DNA of 48,542 nucleotides from Lingula anatina (GCF_001039355.2 NW_019775726.1:188001-236542), one strand, 5' to 3'; positions 34,207 through 45,724 are shown, counted from the stretch's first letter. Made by a program: numbers and translations. The notes: generated by a model from the sequence alone, not told the origin.

Positions 34207-36290
34207 ATGCCTTCGAGGAAAAAGAGAAATACTAAAAACCAAGGCAAATCGCATAATAAGGGGACACTGGCCAATTTTTCATCAGATGAGGACGAAAATA
34301 CCGAGGACGACACTTTACAGAGCAAATTGTCTAGACGCAGTCCTGAAGGTGGGGCATATTTTGTATCTTCAGCTAGTTATGCAGTCACGACCTTTTACGG
34401 CTATATAGTTATTCTTCTCTCAGTCATATATACATTATTGTTATCTCTACCACGTGCCGGACACAACATGTGTTTAGATATTTGGGAGTGGATCAAGAGA
34501 AGGAAAGGCAAAAAACGAGACAAGGCGGTTTCACAAAAGTCCAGTCAGTCATGTCCATCTCCAACATCGTGTTCTGGTAAAGGCAGTACACCAGCAAAAC
34601 GATCGCAAGACAAATGGAGAAAAAAGCAGAAACCCCCACAACCCCCACATCATGCGTTATCCAAGAATAACTTTCAACCGCCGCCACAAGGAGGGTTTCA
34701 GCACAAAGAGACAGAAGCGGTTGCAAGAGGCCCAACATACGATCTTGAAAACGAATATGAATCAGTCGACCGCCAGCAAGAGAAAACATTAACAGTACCT
34801 GAGATCGACCTTGATTACATCAGAAAAACTTTCCCGGAAGAGATAGCCAAAATCGAAAACGACTGGGGTGTCAAATTCGTTGTCATCGATGGTCAACTTT
34901 TTGCACAGACAACTGAAAGAGAGGAAGCAGCAGTACAATATCACCGGAAGAATGAAGCACTGGAGGGTTTTACGACCTTATATCAAAAAGAAATGTACAT
35001 GACAAATATCAGCCGTGCCACTTTAAAAGATAAAAGCGGACGCCTATCCTTTAGGATATCCAAAAAGTACAAGCGTGTCTGTGTTCGGCCGACCAAAAAT
35101 AGCAGTGAAGTAGAAGTTGTGGGCCCAACAGATCAGGTATACGAAGTTGAGAGGGAATTTGGAGATTCTGACCGTCAAGTGGATCGTCAGGGTCCGTCCG
35201 TTCGAGAAGTTGAACCACATTCAATCGAACTATCTTCAATTTCGTCTATAGATTCAACTGGAAGACAAGAAGCATTCCATTACACTTTTCCCACTGGCAC
35301 AAAACTGACGATCAAAGTTGCGGATATTACCAAGGAAAACACAGATGCCATTGTCAATGCAGCAAATAAGCACCTTCGTCACGGAGGAGGCGTGGCTGCG
35401 GCTATCTCGCGAGCGGCAGGGCGAAGTTTTCAAAAAGACTCGGAAGATGCCATTCGCCAGCACGGTTCCATACCTCTTGGTGGAGTGGTAACAACACCTG
35501 CTGGAGATCTTCCCTGCAGTTACGTTATTCACGTGGTCGGGCCGACCGTAGAGACCCCAAACTACCAGCTGGAGCTCCAAAGTGCAGTGGGAAATGTGCT
35601 AGATGAGTGCCGCCGCCTGAAAGTTTCAACTGTTGCAATGCCTGCTATCAGCACAGGTTAGCATACTGTGATACTATACTACGTATATTTCTAGGTGCAC
35701 AGGACAAATTAATTGTCGCGCAATACTCCATTTTAAGTACTTAAATCGTGTCTTCCCCTCAATGCCTAATATCAGTTTTTAGTCACTCTAGCCGCTGTAT
35801 CAAAATGTATGTTTTTTAGTTATTTTTTAGCTTTGGCTTAGATTGAATAAACTGAAAATATTATATGTGAAATTGAAAAAATTACCTAAGATGAATACAT
35901 GGTAACCTGGAATATTTAGATAATGGGACCTTAATTTGTAATAGTTAAAAAAACTTCATGTTTAGTTATTATCACATTTATTTATTTATCTATTTATTTA
36001 TTTATTTATTTACTTATTTTGTTTTTCCAGGGATATTTGGAGTCCCAAAACATGAGGGCGCACTGTCTATGGTGCGGGCAATACAGGACAAACTTCGTAA
36101 AAAATCACTCACCCTCAGAGAAATCAGAGTAGTTGACAAAGATTATAGGACAATCGCCGCTTTTGCTGAAGTGTTCAGGAGAGAGTTACAAAGCATGGAT
36201 GACTACTTACTGGACCACGAGGAAAACTATGCAAGTTTTCTTGAAGAGAGAAGGTCCAAAAAGCATTCAGATTCGGGTGCGACCGNTTAA
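34207..36290 (+). CDS. Copy A: KH-like plus macro domain protein with N-terminal hydrophobic segment; RING and DTC absent
   Basis: Exons 34207-35656 and 36031-36290 (phase 1, split inside the macro domain at STG/IFGVP) give 569 aa; base 36286 is an N two bases before the TAA. N-terminus: Lys/Arg-rich and acidic (1-48), a hydrophobic stretch about 57-81 (TTFYGYIVILLSVIYTLLLS) that could be a transmembrane anchor, then a basic Pro-rich linker. Residues about 197-318 (IDLDYIRKTFPEEIAKIEND to VVGPTDQVYEVERE) resemble the KH-like modules of PARP14/DTX3L-type proteins. The macro domain (357 to about 540) has VADITKENTDAIVNAAN, the GGG phosphate loop, GGVVTTPAG, YVIHVVGP and GIFGVPKHEGA, so ADP-ribose binding is likely. 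GGGVAAA takes the place of the GGVD of MacroD hydrolases. The C-terminus diverges after GCAAGTTT and stops. AATAAA at 36355-36360 suggests a genuine short gene. The preceding ATG (34200) gives only a 10-codon ORF. Confidence 0.8.
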
Positions 36291-36354
36291 GAAGTGTGTG
36301 CTCAGTCTGTGGATTTTGGGAGCTTTGAAATATTTTAGTTAATATCGGTGTAAA

Positions 36355-36360
36355 AATAAA
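36355..36360 (+). terminator. AATAAA, likely polyadenylation signal of copy A
   Basis: Canonical hexamer 65 nt after the copy A stop codon. Confidence 0.5.
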
Positions 36361-36476
36361 ATCTCAACCCAAAATATACTTTTTGGATTTAAAAACTCTT
36401 TAAAGAATGTTCGGTTGAAAAATTCGGAGTAAAAAGCCCGGAAAAGAAAAATGGCCCCTTCTCTAAGTTTTATAAA

Positions 36477-36501
36477 CTTACGTCACCTGTGATGACGTAA
36501 G
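36477..36501. promoter_or_regulatory. Palindromic pair of CRE/ATF-like sites
   Basis: CTTACGTCACCTGTGATGACGTAAG carries TTACGTCA and TGACGTAA as an inverted pair about 7 bp apart. TGACGTAA is the classical CREB/ATF half-site arrangement. It lies downstream of copy A and about 2.3 kb upstream of copy B. Function is inferred only. Confidence 0.35.
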
Positions 36502-36659
36502 TTATATTGGTCGTTTGGGAATTTTGGGCTTCAGGAAATTACGCATGCAGGCTGCCTTGTTTTATGCTGTGGAGGCCCGGAGTACGCATAGGCAAATGAC
36601 AGGAGGGTGGTGAATGTTCGCCATCTTTTTTACGGTTGATCAGTGGAATCAGCTTAATT

Positions 36660-37115
36660 GTCTGCCACCAATAACTCAGGGACAGTCACACCCGAAGTCA
36701 CACTAAAATTCCCCCGTACCCATGCACCAAATACTCATGTTCCTAACTCGAATGGTCTAGAAGATGAAAGAAATTACGGTGAAAATATTACAGTCAACCA
36801 TCCCCAGGGACGGCCACTCCCCAAGTCACCTAAAATTCCGATGTGCCTAAGCACATCTCCAACGATCTCAACCACCCCCAGGGACAACCACACCCTAAGT
36901 CACGAAAAATCTGGAGTGCCCACGCACATTTCTTACGATAGTTAGCCTACGTATTAATCTCCAACACTTTAATTCCCTAATTCTAAAAATATAAGGGTAG
37001 ATAACAGAAATACAATGTAAAAATTACAATCAACCACCACTAGAAACGGCCACAACCCCAATTTACAAATAATTTAAAAGTGCCCATGTACATACCTAGC
37101 TAACAATATCTTCCC
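36660..37115. repeat. Degenerate tandem repeat containing a spurious 95-aa ORF
   Basis: About four decayed units contain CCCAGGGAC, CACACCC, AAGTCAC, AAAAT and GTGCCCA(T/C)GCACAT near 36670, 36800, 36870 and 37040. The ORF 36658-36945 repeats its own motifs because the DNA repeats; no domain is recognisable. Confidence 0.6.
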
Positions 37116-37587
37116 TGACGTTTCAACTTCTAATGGTTTAGAAAATTCCAATGAGAAAAATATTATATATATTTTCCCCGTCCCAGAGGCAACCTGACCA
37201 GTTTTAGCGTACCTAGTCGAAGCAAACCCGTCCCCACTCCAATTCTACCTGTTTCTTACTTCAAAATGTTTCAGGTTGCAAAATGCGATATCACGATTTT
37301 CTTTGAACTTGTGAAATTGCTTTCAAAGAATTACGATTTCAAACTCATTCTTTTTACACAAAATCGGCCCTAGATCATCTCGAAATGCATCCCATCGCAG
37401 CTGAAATTTATTTTTTTAAATGAGAAAATGCATAACAGTACTTTGAGTAACTTTACAGACCAGATATTTCACCGTTTCTGACACCTTGTAAATCTTGAGA
37501 ATTTCACTCAATACTATAACTTCCGGTGTGCCTTAAGTCCCCCTAGCGGCAGCTCAGTTGCTTACGGGCTGATTATTATTTTCTCCA

Positions 37588-37720
37588 TAGCGTTTCGAGC
37601 GTGACATGTGTTTTAACATTTTAAAAAAATATTTGGAAAAGAATAACAGGTAGGAAACGATACAAGGCGGTTTCACAAAATTCCAGTCAGTCATATCCAA
37701 CTCCACCAGCGAGTTTCTTA
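37588..37720 (+). pseudogene. Exon 1 fragment of a further macro-family copy
   Basis: CGTTTCGAGCGTGACATG, TAGGAAACGAT, CAAGGCGGTTTCACAAAA and TTCCAGTCAGTCATATCCAA match exon 1 of copies A and B (compare 39020-39135), with an A-rich insertion after TTTTAACATTT. Only about 130 bp remain. It ends abruptly at GAGTTT, where the upstream half of unit B begins, so this is a recombination scar and not an exon of a working gene. Confidence 0.8.
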
Positions 37721-40700
37721 GGAAGACAAGGAAGACATTGCTGAAGTTCACAAGACCACCCCTTACTCCCCCATTAAGTACTGCGAGTAGTGACATCTAT
37801 AGGTCGTGCCAGTAAAGACGGAATTGATTAAACACAATTCGATTTGACAGGCTTAAAACTTGCAAACGAAAACATATCGCCAACGAATTAGATCAAAGTC
37901 GTTAAACCATAGGGTAAGTGACATGCGGGGTAACTGGGGATCATTCCATTAATCAAGCCTAGGATAGAATCTATATTTTGGATCAAGCCGAGAAAACGCA
38001 AGACATGAAACTATACTTTCGGTTTCGATTAGGTCGTAAAGCTTCTAATGGGAGATGTTCTTAACCCTTTATATACTTATTGTTGTCATTCACGTCGTCC
38101 GGTATTATGATATTTAATGAAGCACCATGCCGATATATATAAAAACGAGTTAAGCCGTTTGAACTGTTTCTCTCCCGAACACACAATGCTGGGGTACATG
38201 CAAAACGGTATCGCGTGACATCAAGAGGATCAACTCGCTCCCATGGTGTGTGGAAAAATAACATCCAACCCCAATGGGAAATGCTGAGGTATGACCCAGT
38301 CAACATGTCAGGGCACAGCCATCAGCAGGTTATTCACTTATAAATAAGTTCACTTTCTGTATAGAAAAAAAGGCCCTTTGTGTGTGAACTAACATATCTA
38401 ATAAGATGTTTATAGCATATGAATTGATGAAATAACCTGTAAAAACCTTCAATTTTCCCCTTGCTCCTCTACAGTACTGTGTGAAGGTGCATCTCGCCAA
38501 ACTGAGCCCTCTTTTATTTATTTATTTATTTTGAGAAGGCGATTTAAGAGCAGAAAAGCATGTATTAAAATTTTCATGGGGTTAGCTGTTATTTTCTCCA
38601 ACTCACCAAACCAACGCTGAATTTAGTTTTTTATTTGAAAAAAAATGTTGCAGTTAGAAAAAATCCTATTTCTCAAAATAAGGTTTGTCACACTTGTTAT
38701 CCAACTTATTAATTTTGCCTATCCTAACAGAACAAAATTTTGTTTCAGAATTGTATCCTGATATATACTGCATGCACACTTAAATGAGGTATTCCTCCGA
38801 AGAAAAATAGAGCGGCTCCATGCCAAGGGAAATCGCATAATGAACAGACACTGGTCTATTTTTCTTCAGATGAGGACAAAAATACCGACCACGACACCTT
38901 AAAGAGAAAACCGCCTGGACGTATTCTTAAAGTTGGAGCATATTTTGTATCCTCAGCTACAGCCTTTGTTGGATATATAGGTATTCCACTCACAGCCATA
39001 TACACAAAAGCAATACAACGTTTCGAGCGCGACATGAGTTTAAATATTTGGGGAAGAATAACTGGTCCATGTAGGAAACGATTCCAGGCGGTTTCACAAA
39101 ATTCCAGTCAGCCGTGTCCATCTCCACCAGTGAGTTCTGGTAGAACACCAGCAAAGAGTTACTCTTATTCACCGGGGCAATACAAAGGCAGAAAAAAGCA
39201 GAAACCTCCACCACTCGATCAGTCAGGTCTACCAGGGAGCGAACATCATGCGCCTTCAAAAAATTACCGTCTACCATCGCCACAAGGAGGGTCTCAGCCC
39301 AAAGGGTCAGGAGTGGTTGCAAGAGGCCCAACATACGATCTTGACACCGACCATGAAACAGTCGACCGCCAGCAAGAGAAAAAGTTAACAGTATCCGAAA
39401 TCGACCTTGATTACATTAGAAAAACTTTCCCGGAAGAGATAACCAAAATCGAAAACGACTGGGGTATCAGATTCGTTGTCATCGATGGTCAACTTTTTGC
39501 ACAGACAACTGAAATCGAGGAAGCAACAGTGCAATATCACCGGAAAAATGAAGCACTAGAGGATTTTACTACCTTATATCAAAAAGAAATGTACATGACA
39601 AATATCAGGCGTGCCACTTTAAAAGATAAAAGCGGACGCCTATCCTTTAGGATATCCAAAAAGTACAAGCGTGTCTGCGTTCGGCCGACCAAAAATAGCA
39701 GTGAATTAGAAGTAGTGGGCCCGGAAGATCAGGTATACGAAGTTGAGAGGGAATTTGAAGATTCTGACCGTCAAGTGGATCGTCAGGATCCGTCCGTTCG
39801 AGATGTTGAACCACATTCAATCGAGCTATCTTCAATTTCGTCTAGAGATTCAACTGGAAGACAAGAAGCATTCCATTACTATTTTCCCACTGGCATAAAA
39901 CTGACTATCAAAATTGCAGATATTACTAAGGAAAATTCAGATGCCATAGTCAATGCAGCAAATAAGTACCTTCGTCACGGAGGGGGCATGGCGGCGGCTT
40001 TCTCGCGAGCGGCAGGGCGTAGTTTTCAAAAATACTCCGAAGATGCCATTCGCCAGCACGGTTCCATACCTCTTGGTGGAGTGGTAACAACACCTGCTGG
40101 AGATCTTCCCTGCAGTTACGTTATTCACGTGGTCGGGCCGACCGTAGAGACCCCTAACTACCAGATGGAGCTCCAAAGTGCCGTGGGAAATGTGCTAGAT
40201 GAGTGCCGCCGCCTGAAAGTTTCAACTGTTGCAATGCCTGCTATCGGCACAGGTTAGTATACTTTGATATTGCTATATTTCCAGGTGCACGGGACGCGCA
40301 ATACTCTATTTTAAGTACTTAGATCGTGTTTTTCCTTTAATTTTCAATATCAAATTTGCATTATTTAGTCAGTGCAGCAACTGTATCAAAATGTATGTTT
40401 ATTTCTTTTCTTAAATTTGGTTTTTTTTTTTTTTTTTATAGCTTAAATTTAATAGATTGGAAATAGGATATGTGAAATGGAAAGAATGACGGAATGCATA
40501 TGAATGGAATATTTAGACAATGAGATCTTAATTTGTAATAGTTTTAAAATAAAAACTAATCATGCTTAGTTATTATCACTTTTATTTATTTATTTATTTA
40601 TTTGTCTGTTTGTTTGTTTTCTAGGAATATTTGGAGTCCCAACAAAAAAGAGCGCCCTGTCTATGGTGAAGGCAATACAAGACAAACTTCATGAAAAATC

Positions 40701-40832
40701 ACTCACCTTCAGAGAAATCAGAGTAGTTGATAAAGATTATAGGACAATCGACACTTTTGCTGAAGTGTTCAGGAGAGAGTTACAAAGCATGGATGACTAC
40801 TTCCTGGACCATGAGGAAAACAAGGCAAGTTT
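37718..40832 (+). repeat. Segmental duplication, unit B (copy B macro gene plus upstream DNA)
   Basis: Counterpart of 32941-36238. It lacks the 167-bp insertion of unit A but has its own extra block of about 60 bp near 38341-38399, bounded by AGTTCAC and GTGAACT. Coding exons are much closer between A and B than either is to copy C. Confidence 0.85.
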
Positions 40833-40947
40833 GTCAGATGCATATGAAGATTTTTGTACAACACGTCATCAAGCAGACTGGAATGTAGAGAGAATTGAAG
40901 CCCCCTTTACACCAGACGGCGTCCTTTCTGCGTACGACCCTGTTTGA
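39034..40947 (+). CDS. Copy B: KH-like plus macro domain protein, start codon of the ancestral frame lost
   Basis: Exons 39034-40252 and 40625-40947 (same phase-1 intron as A and C) give 513 aa from the first in-frame ATG. The frame is open for 81 further codons upstream, to ATTCCTCCGAAG at 38791, which aligns with the ATG start of copy A; the start there has mutated to ATT. The hydrophobic N-terminal segment is therefore dropped, or another start or upstream exon is used. The KH-like region and most of the macro domain are nearly identical to A (IADITKENSDAIVNAAN, GGVVTTPAG, YVIHVVGP). Two changes hit the binding pocket: GGGMAAAFSRAAG for GGGVAAAISRAAG, and GIFGVPTKKSA for GIFGVPKHEGA. After DHEENKASL the exon runs into unrelated sequence and stops at 40945. 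A weak in-phase donor (GAAT/GTAGAG after 40884) could instead join it to the DTC exons. Confidence 0.7.
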
Positions 40948-41265
40948 AAATAAAAAAAAACTTAACGTGCCGACAAATGGCCGATCATTGAGCATTCATT
41001 CTGCAACCAAAACGATCCTGTGCCTCTTTTTTTACGACCAAAGCGATGCTAGTTTCACCTATTGCACAAAGGACGCAGAAATGACGCTGTCCAGTGTAAA
41101 GGGGCCCAAGGAATTTTGTTAGGCAGAAGCAATCAGTAGATCGACCAAACGATTAAAAACACTTTCTTGACAGTGAAATTTGAACATTATGTATTCATGT
41201 ATAAATAATACTAAAAAGAAGGAGCCCACTGGAATCTTCCTAACTAAAAAGCATTAATATTCCAG

Positions 41266-42158
41266 GAATGCCTAGAGAGGGAACTTGCTGTACAAAACAA
41301 GTATCCCATCTGTGGAGATCTGCTGGGGGAACAGCGGGGGAACCAACCCGACGGATATATAGACTTTAGCCACGACCACAGGTCTTTGCCAGGCTACGAG
41401 GGTTACAAGACAATCGTTATCAACATTAAATTCCCCGACGGGATTCAACAGGTAGGGGCCTACTCATAGTAAAGCGGTTCAATAATATTCCGACGGCGGT
41501 TTTGCTTGTGGCTACCAGATGATAATGCTGTAGAGTGTAGACATAATGGACACGTTACAAACAAAGCGCAGCAATGCTGTCTTGAGTTGCAATTATTATT
41601 ATTCTTTTCTAGGAGGATCACCCCCATCCAGGTTATCCATACAAAGGCACCAGGCGTACGGCTTTTTTACCTGATACCGCTGAGGGCCGTGAAGTCAAAG
41701 AGCTTTTAAGGAGGGCATTCGATGCCAAACTCCTGTTCACTGTGGGTCGGTCTGTCACCACTGGGAAAGACGACACCGTGGTGTGGAATGATGTGCACTT
41801 TAAGACGAATCGTACTGGAGGACCACAAAGGTTTGTTCATGTTTGTAGTTGAACTTTTTTGATAATTCCCAGTTTACACCAAGAGTCTGAGTCTGAGTCT
41901 TTTTTTAAATTTTATTTACACGAACTTAATCTTACCATCTAGACAGGCCATTAAAACTTGGACCCCTCAGAAATGATCAACTGTCTGAAATGAATGGCAA
42001 CCTTTCAGGGATTACTTTGGTTTCTCTAACTCGTAGATCGCCGTGTCTTATCGTATATTGTATTAATTTTACTATGTTTACTATTTAGGTATGGTTATCC
42101 AGACCCAACTTATTTGTCAAGAGTAAAAGAAGAGCTGGCTGCTAAGGGTATAAAGTAA
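41266..42158 (+). CDS. Copy B: Deltex C-terminal (DTC) domain exons without a RING exon
   Basis: Three open exons with good splice sites, 41266-41451, 41613-41830 and 42089-42158, encode 157 aa ending ELAAKGIK and a stop. DTC domains of Deltex E3 ligases bind ADP-ribose/NAD and bring ADP-ribosylated substrates to the RING. Signature motifs: [76 protein letters not shown] and [15 protein letters not shown]. The first exon has the same length (186 nt) and phase as its equivalent in copy C. It should supply the last RING cysteines, but KYPICGD has Tyr where C has Cys (KCPICGD). The exon with the first RING ligands is not present between 40948 and 41265. It is either the 3' end of copy B by skipping or splicing out of exon 2, or a relic under relaxed constraint. 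Confidence 0.75.
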
Positions 42159-45100
42159 CGGGAAAGTCAAAATTACGCATCTTCAGGGCAGATACTAACT
42201 GTAATTCACTTACTGTCTGAAACTTCTTGCACGAAATGGTTATTGTATTATGTGTGTGACGAACAGAAGTTGAGAGAAAATATTTGGACTGGCTTCGGCT
42301 GTGTTAATAATGAACCCACCCCCGTCAATTCCATGAGCTGCTTATCTTGCAATTGTATGTTTTTATCTCTAAACTATGTTCAATATTCCAAAGGCATAGA
42401 GGGTATTTCGTCCTGTTTCTAAATATATTGTAATTTCAACTGACAACTGTTTAAATATGTTACATTAAAACGTTTTAACTAAATACGTCGTGAAATAGAT
42501 AATTATTAGCAAATTGAGATACTGGTAGAAGGATGTGAACTGTGCATCATGGGAGTTGTACTTCATAAGTTGTGCTACATGTACATATCAATTAAACTTT
42601 AAGTTCCTAAGTAATATATATATAATTTTTACCAATACATGGTATCCAAATTGAAATAGACAAACGTAAACTGCTATGAAGCACTGCAACCAGTAATTAT
42701 ATTAGGTACATTTTGTAAATTCGTCTTTATCAATTATGTCTAATGTGTTATGTCGTAGATGTTAATATATCGTGTGAAATACTGATCAATAGCAAAATTA
42801 ACAAATAATACAATCTATTACAGCATATTTTTTTGTTTGTTTTGTATATTAGGAGTGTACTAGAGAGAAAGAGAGAGAGAGAAAGGGAGGGGGGCTTTCA
42901 GGAAAAACAAAACTTCGACAAAGGAAGCGAGACACATGGCTACTAAGACCTCGGTCCATGACACTTTATATTTTAAAGCCTTATCTAAATACACAGTTGG
43001 TTCAAAGAAGAGGACACAGGGCCTATTACCTTTTTCTCTGCTTACTGAAAACTGATGTGATTAAGAAAGAAAAGAAAAAGAAAAGTAGCGGGGGAGGAAA
43101 GTATTTACTTTTGTTTCTTTTTTCCCCCAATTTCTGTAAATGAACATTTTTGTCCATGTTCTTCCAACGTATTTTCTATAGGTGGTAGGCAAGTCTTGAA
43201 GACAAGTGTCAAGAGGACGGAGGGAGCCTCACAACAATTAAAAAGGGGGCGCAATTTGCGAGCACTTTATTCATAAAACGTCCAAACAGAAAACGAATGA
43301 AAAAAAAAAAACTGGACTAAATCTACAATCTCAGCCCTGCATGTCGCTGATTTTATGTTGTACATGGAACCCGAAACGACTCTTCGAGTTATCTTTTTAA
43401 CAAAAATCAAGTAAAAAAGTACATAACATAAAATTAGAAAACGACCATTAAGTGACGTTCAGGTAGAGCTCTGTGCTAGGCCTACTACTGTTTTTTTTAT
43501 GTACAGTAAACCATTACAGAATTACAAACAAATGTACCTCCTTGGCGGAGTTAATAGAAATCAATTTTCTATTTCTAGAGTCCCTCTCGTAATGGAAGAC
43601 TGACGAATCTCAATCGTGACCGCTAAAATTTGAAGTTTTAAAGACAAGTTTACATATTGGACTTATCCCAGCGGTTTTGAATGAGGGTAAACATTGCTGA
43701 TAAAGGGAAAGCTGTTGAATTTTCCATAATTTCTCTTTATAAAGGTCTAATGCGTACTGCATGCTCTTAGCTTAATTTTTCAAAAATTGTTTAGTAGTTG
43801 AAAGAGAGTGAAATTATTTCATTTGCTGGGTTCAAACTGACGACTGAGGTACTCAAAAATTTAAAATTCAAATTGACATTAGGGAAAATATTAACTTATC
43901 AATGTAATCTTGACCATTTATCATTTCATTGTATAAAAGAATGAGCTCACTCACAAGACCAAAAGATTCAGGCTACTTTTATATCTTTATAAACAATTTC
44001 TCTTTAGGGCATAAAGGAACTTAATCTTTAAAATGTACAAAAAGACGCGAATAAAATTTCACTATCGCTAAAATATTTGAGTAAACTATTATAACCTCAA
44101 AATGACCTTTTGAGCTCATCACTTTTGTCTTGCAATAAAAAAGTCAAAACAAGCTTTAAAATGATTTTTCTGAACTAGTAATCTTTCATAAAACTCACAT
44201 TATTCATATTAGAATACTTTGCTGCATTCCCAAAGAATACCGCATACAGTACCTTTGCCGCGGAAATTGACGTCGGCCTATATCACTGTACCTACGATCT
44301 TTTATTCGACGTCCAACCGCTTACTAAAGAACAATATGCCAATAGCGAGAATTCTATACGGATTATTCCACAGCATTTCCTCTGTTGACTATTTCTCAGG
44401 CAAAACTTCGACTCCCACTACTTTTACTACTAAGGGTTTTAAAAATATATTTAACTTACGGTGAAACTACATTTTTTTTCATTACCAAGAGATGTCAAAT
44501 GCTGAAGAAAATATTGAGGAAGCAAAACGGGGAGGGCATTACCAAGACCAGTTTTAAGCATGCAGACAACAAGAATGAGACACAAGTTAGTTATCGTCAA
44601 ATGCCTAACATAAATAAGTCTAGAATTCTATATGCTCAATCGGTTGAAACTAAAACATCCGTATCCTTACCGTCTGGCATCCACTCCCTGGTCACCGAGA
44701 ACTGATGAAGAAGTGACATCTCTTTCATGAGTGCTAGTCCAATTAGATTCATGGGGGAAGGCAGGATGGAGTTGGCGCCCTTTTTATTTGACACTCACCA
44801 TTTTCTGATAGGGGATCTTTATTTACAAGTTACTGAAATGTGTACATAGGAGGCATTTATATTCAAATACTTTCAAAATGCCCCAGCAGTAAAATTAAAC
44901 CCAGATTACTGGCTTTGAGCAGTTTTTATGATTTTAGATGTAACACCCTGGTTATTTATTTATTTATTTTTGTGTGAGAAACGAAACAGTGAGAAACAGT
45001 TTTATACTTATACGCGCCACCTCTTGATTTTTTTACTTTCACATACTATGAATATGCAGGATTTTCTGAATCAAAAACATCACAAACTTTACGCCTTCTT

Positions 45101-45724
45101 GTTCGTCTTTAACCAAGCGCCCTCTATACTGAATTCGGTTGGGGAATTCCCCAATAAATACACTGGACTAGGCCAACGCTCGCTTCATTTATTCTAGATA
45201 AATCTTCTAGACAGCTGTAAGTATTCCAAAGTAGGCCTATACATACTTGAAACGACAATGCCAGGCTATATATAGTAGAGATTTGTTTCAAGTTATCTCT
45301 GAAGCTCAGGATGCTGTAGACTTGGCACGGACATCTTCCCGGGCTTCTACCTTTGATCCCTGTTATGTTTTCATAAAGCAGTGCAAAATTTTCAGAAGCG
45401 TTTCAAGTTGGTGGTCCAGTGGATTGCTAATGCAAGTAGGCTTTTTAAAAAGCCAAGTACACTGTACCTTCCAGTATCACCACGCTGCACACGAAGACGT
45501 AGGCCTACTTTTTGTTTCATGTGTGTTATGCAGAAAAACAAAGGGTGTCGATTTATAAATTCCATGGGAAATGAAAAAAAAAAAAGAGATACATTTGTAA
45601 TTATGTGTTAGAATATTTTATTTTCTTCGCTAAGTTTATTCTTCGCTACTAGATCAATCAAAACTGAGCAAATTGTATATTTTATTGCAGGGGCGACTGC
45701 ACAGAAAGCTCATTCCGTCTCAAC
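42159..45724. other. Intergenic region between copies B and C, no convincing gene
   Basis: AT-rich, with a short GA-rich tract near 42862-42893. Moderate ORFs at 44219-44464, 44385-44705 and 45247-45558 match nothing I recognise. An acceptor-like TTTATTGCAG ends at 45690, and from there the frame of copy C is open to its ATG. So an upstream exon, coding or not, could lie in this region. Confidence 0.5.

Larger units (their letters stand above)
32941..36238 (+). repeat. Segmental duplication, unit A (copy A macro gene plus upstream DNA)
   Basis: Matches 37718-40832 along almost its whole length, including non-coding DNA. Shared upstream words include GAAGTTCAC, GCGAGTAGTGACATCTATAG, GTCGTGCCAGTAAAG, CAGGGCACAGCCA and AATAAGATGTTTATAGCAT. 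Homology starts at TTAGGAAGA (32942/37718) and stops just after GCAAGTTT in the second coding exon (36238/40832). Unit A is longer partly because of the insertion at 33420. Confidence 0.85.

Noticed and set aside
35254-35580. Antisense ORFs opposite the macro exons (also 39937-40176 and 46506-46784)
   Set aside because: They mirror conserved coding sequence and are explained by it.
36658-36945. 95-aa ORF with internal repeats
   Set aside because: The DNA is a decayed tandem repeat that continues out of frame beyond the ORF, with no start context or domain.
44219-44705. Two overlapping ORFs between copies B and C
   Set aside because: No domain, no similarity to the macro family and no exon-like borders; they could be chance.
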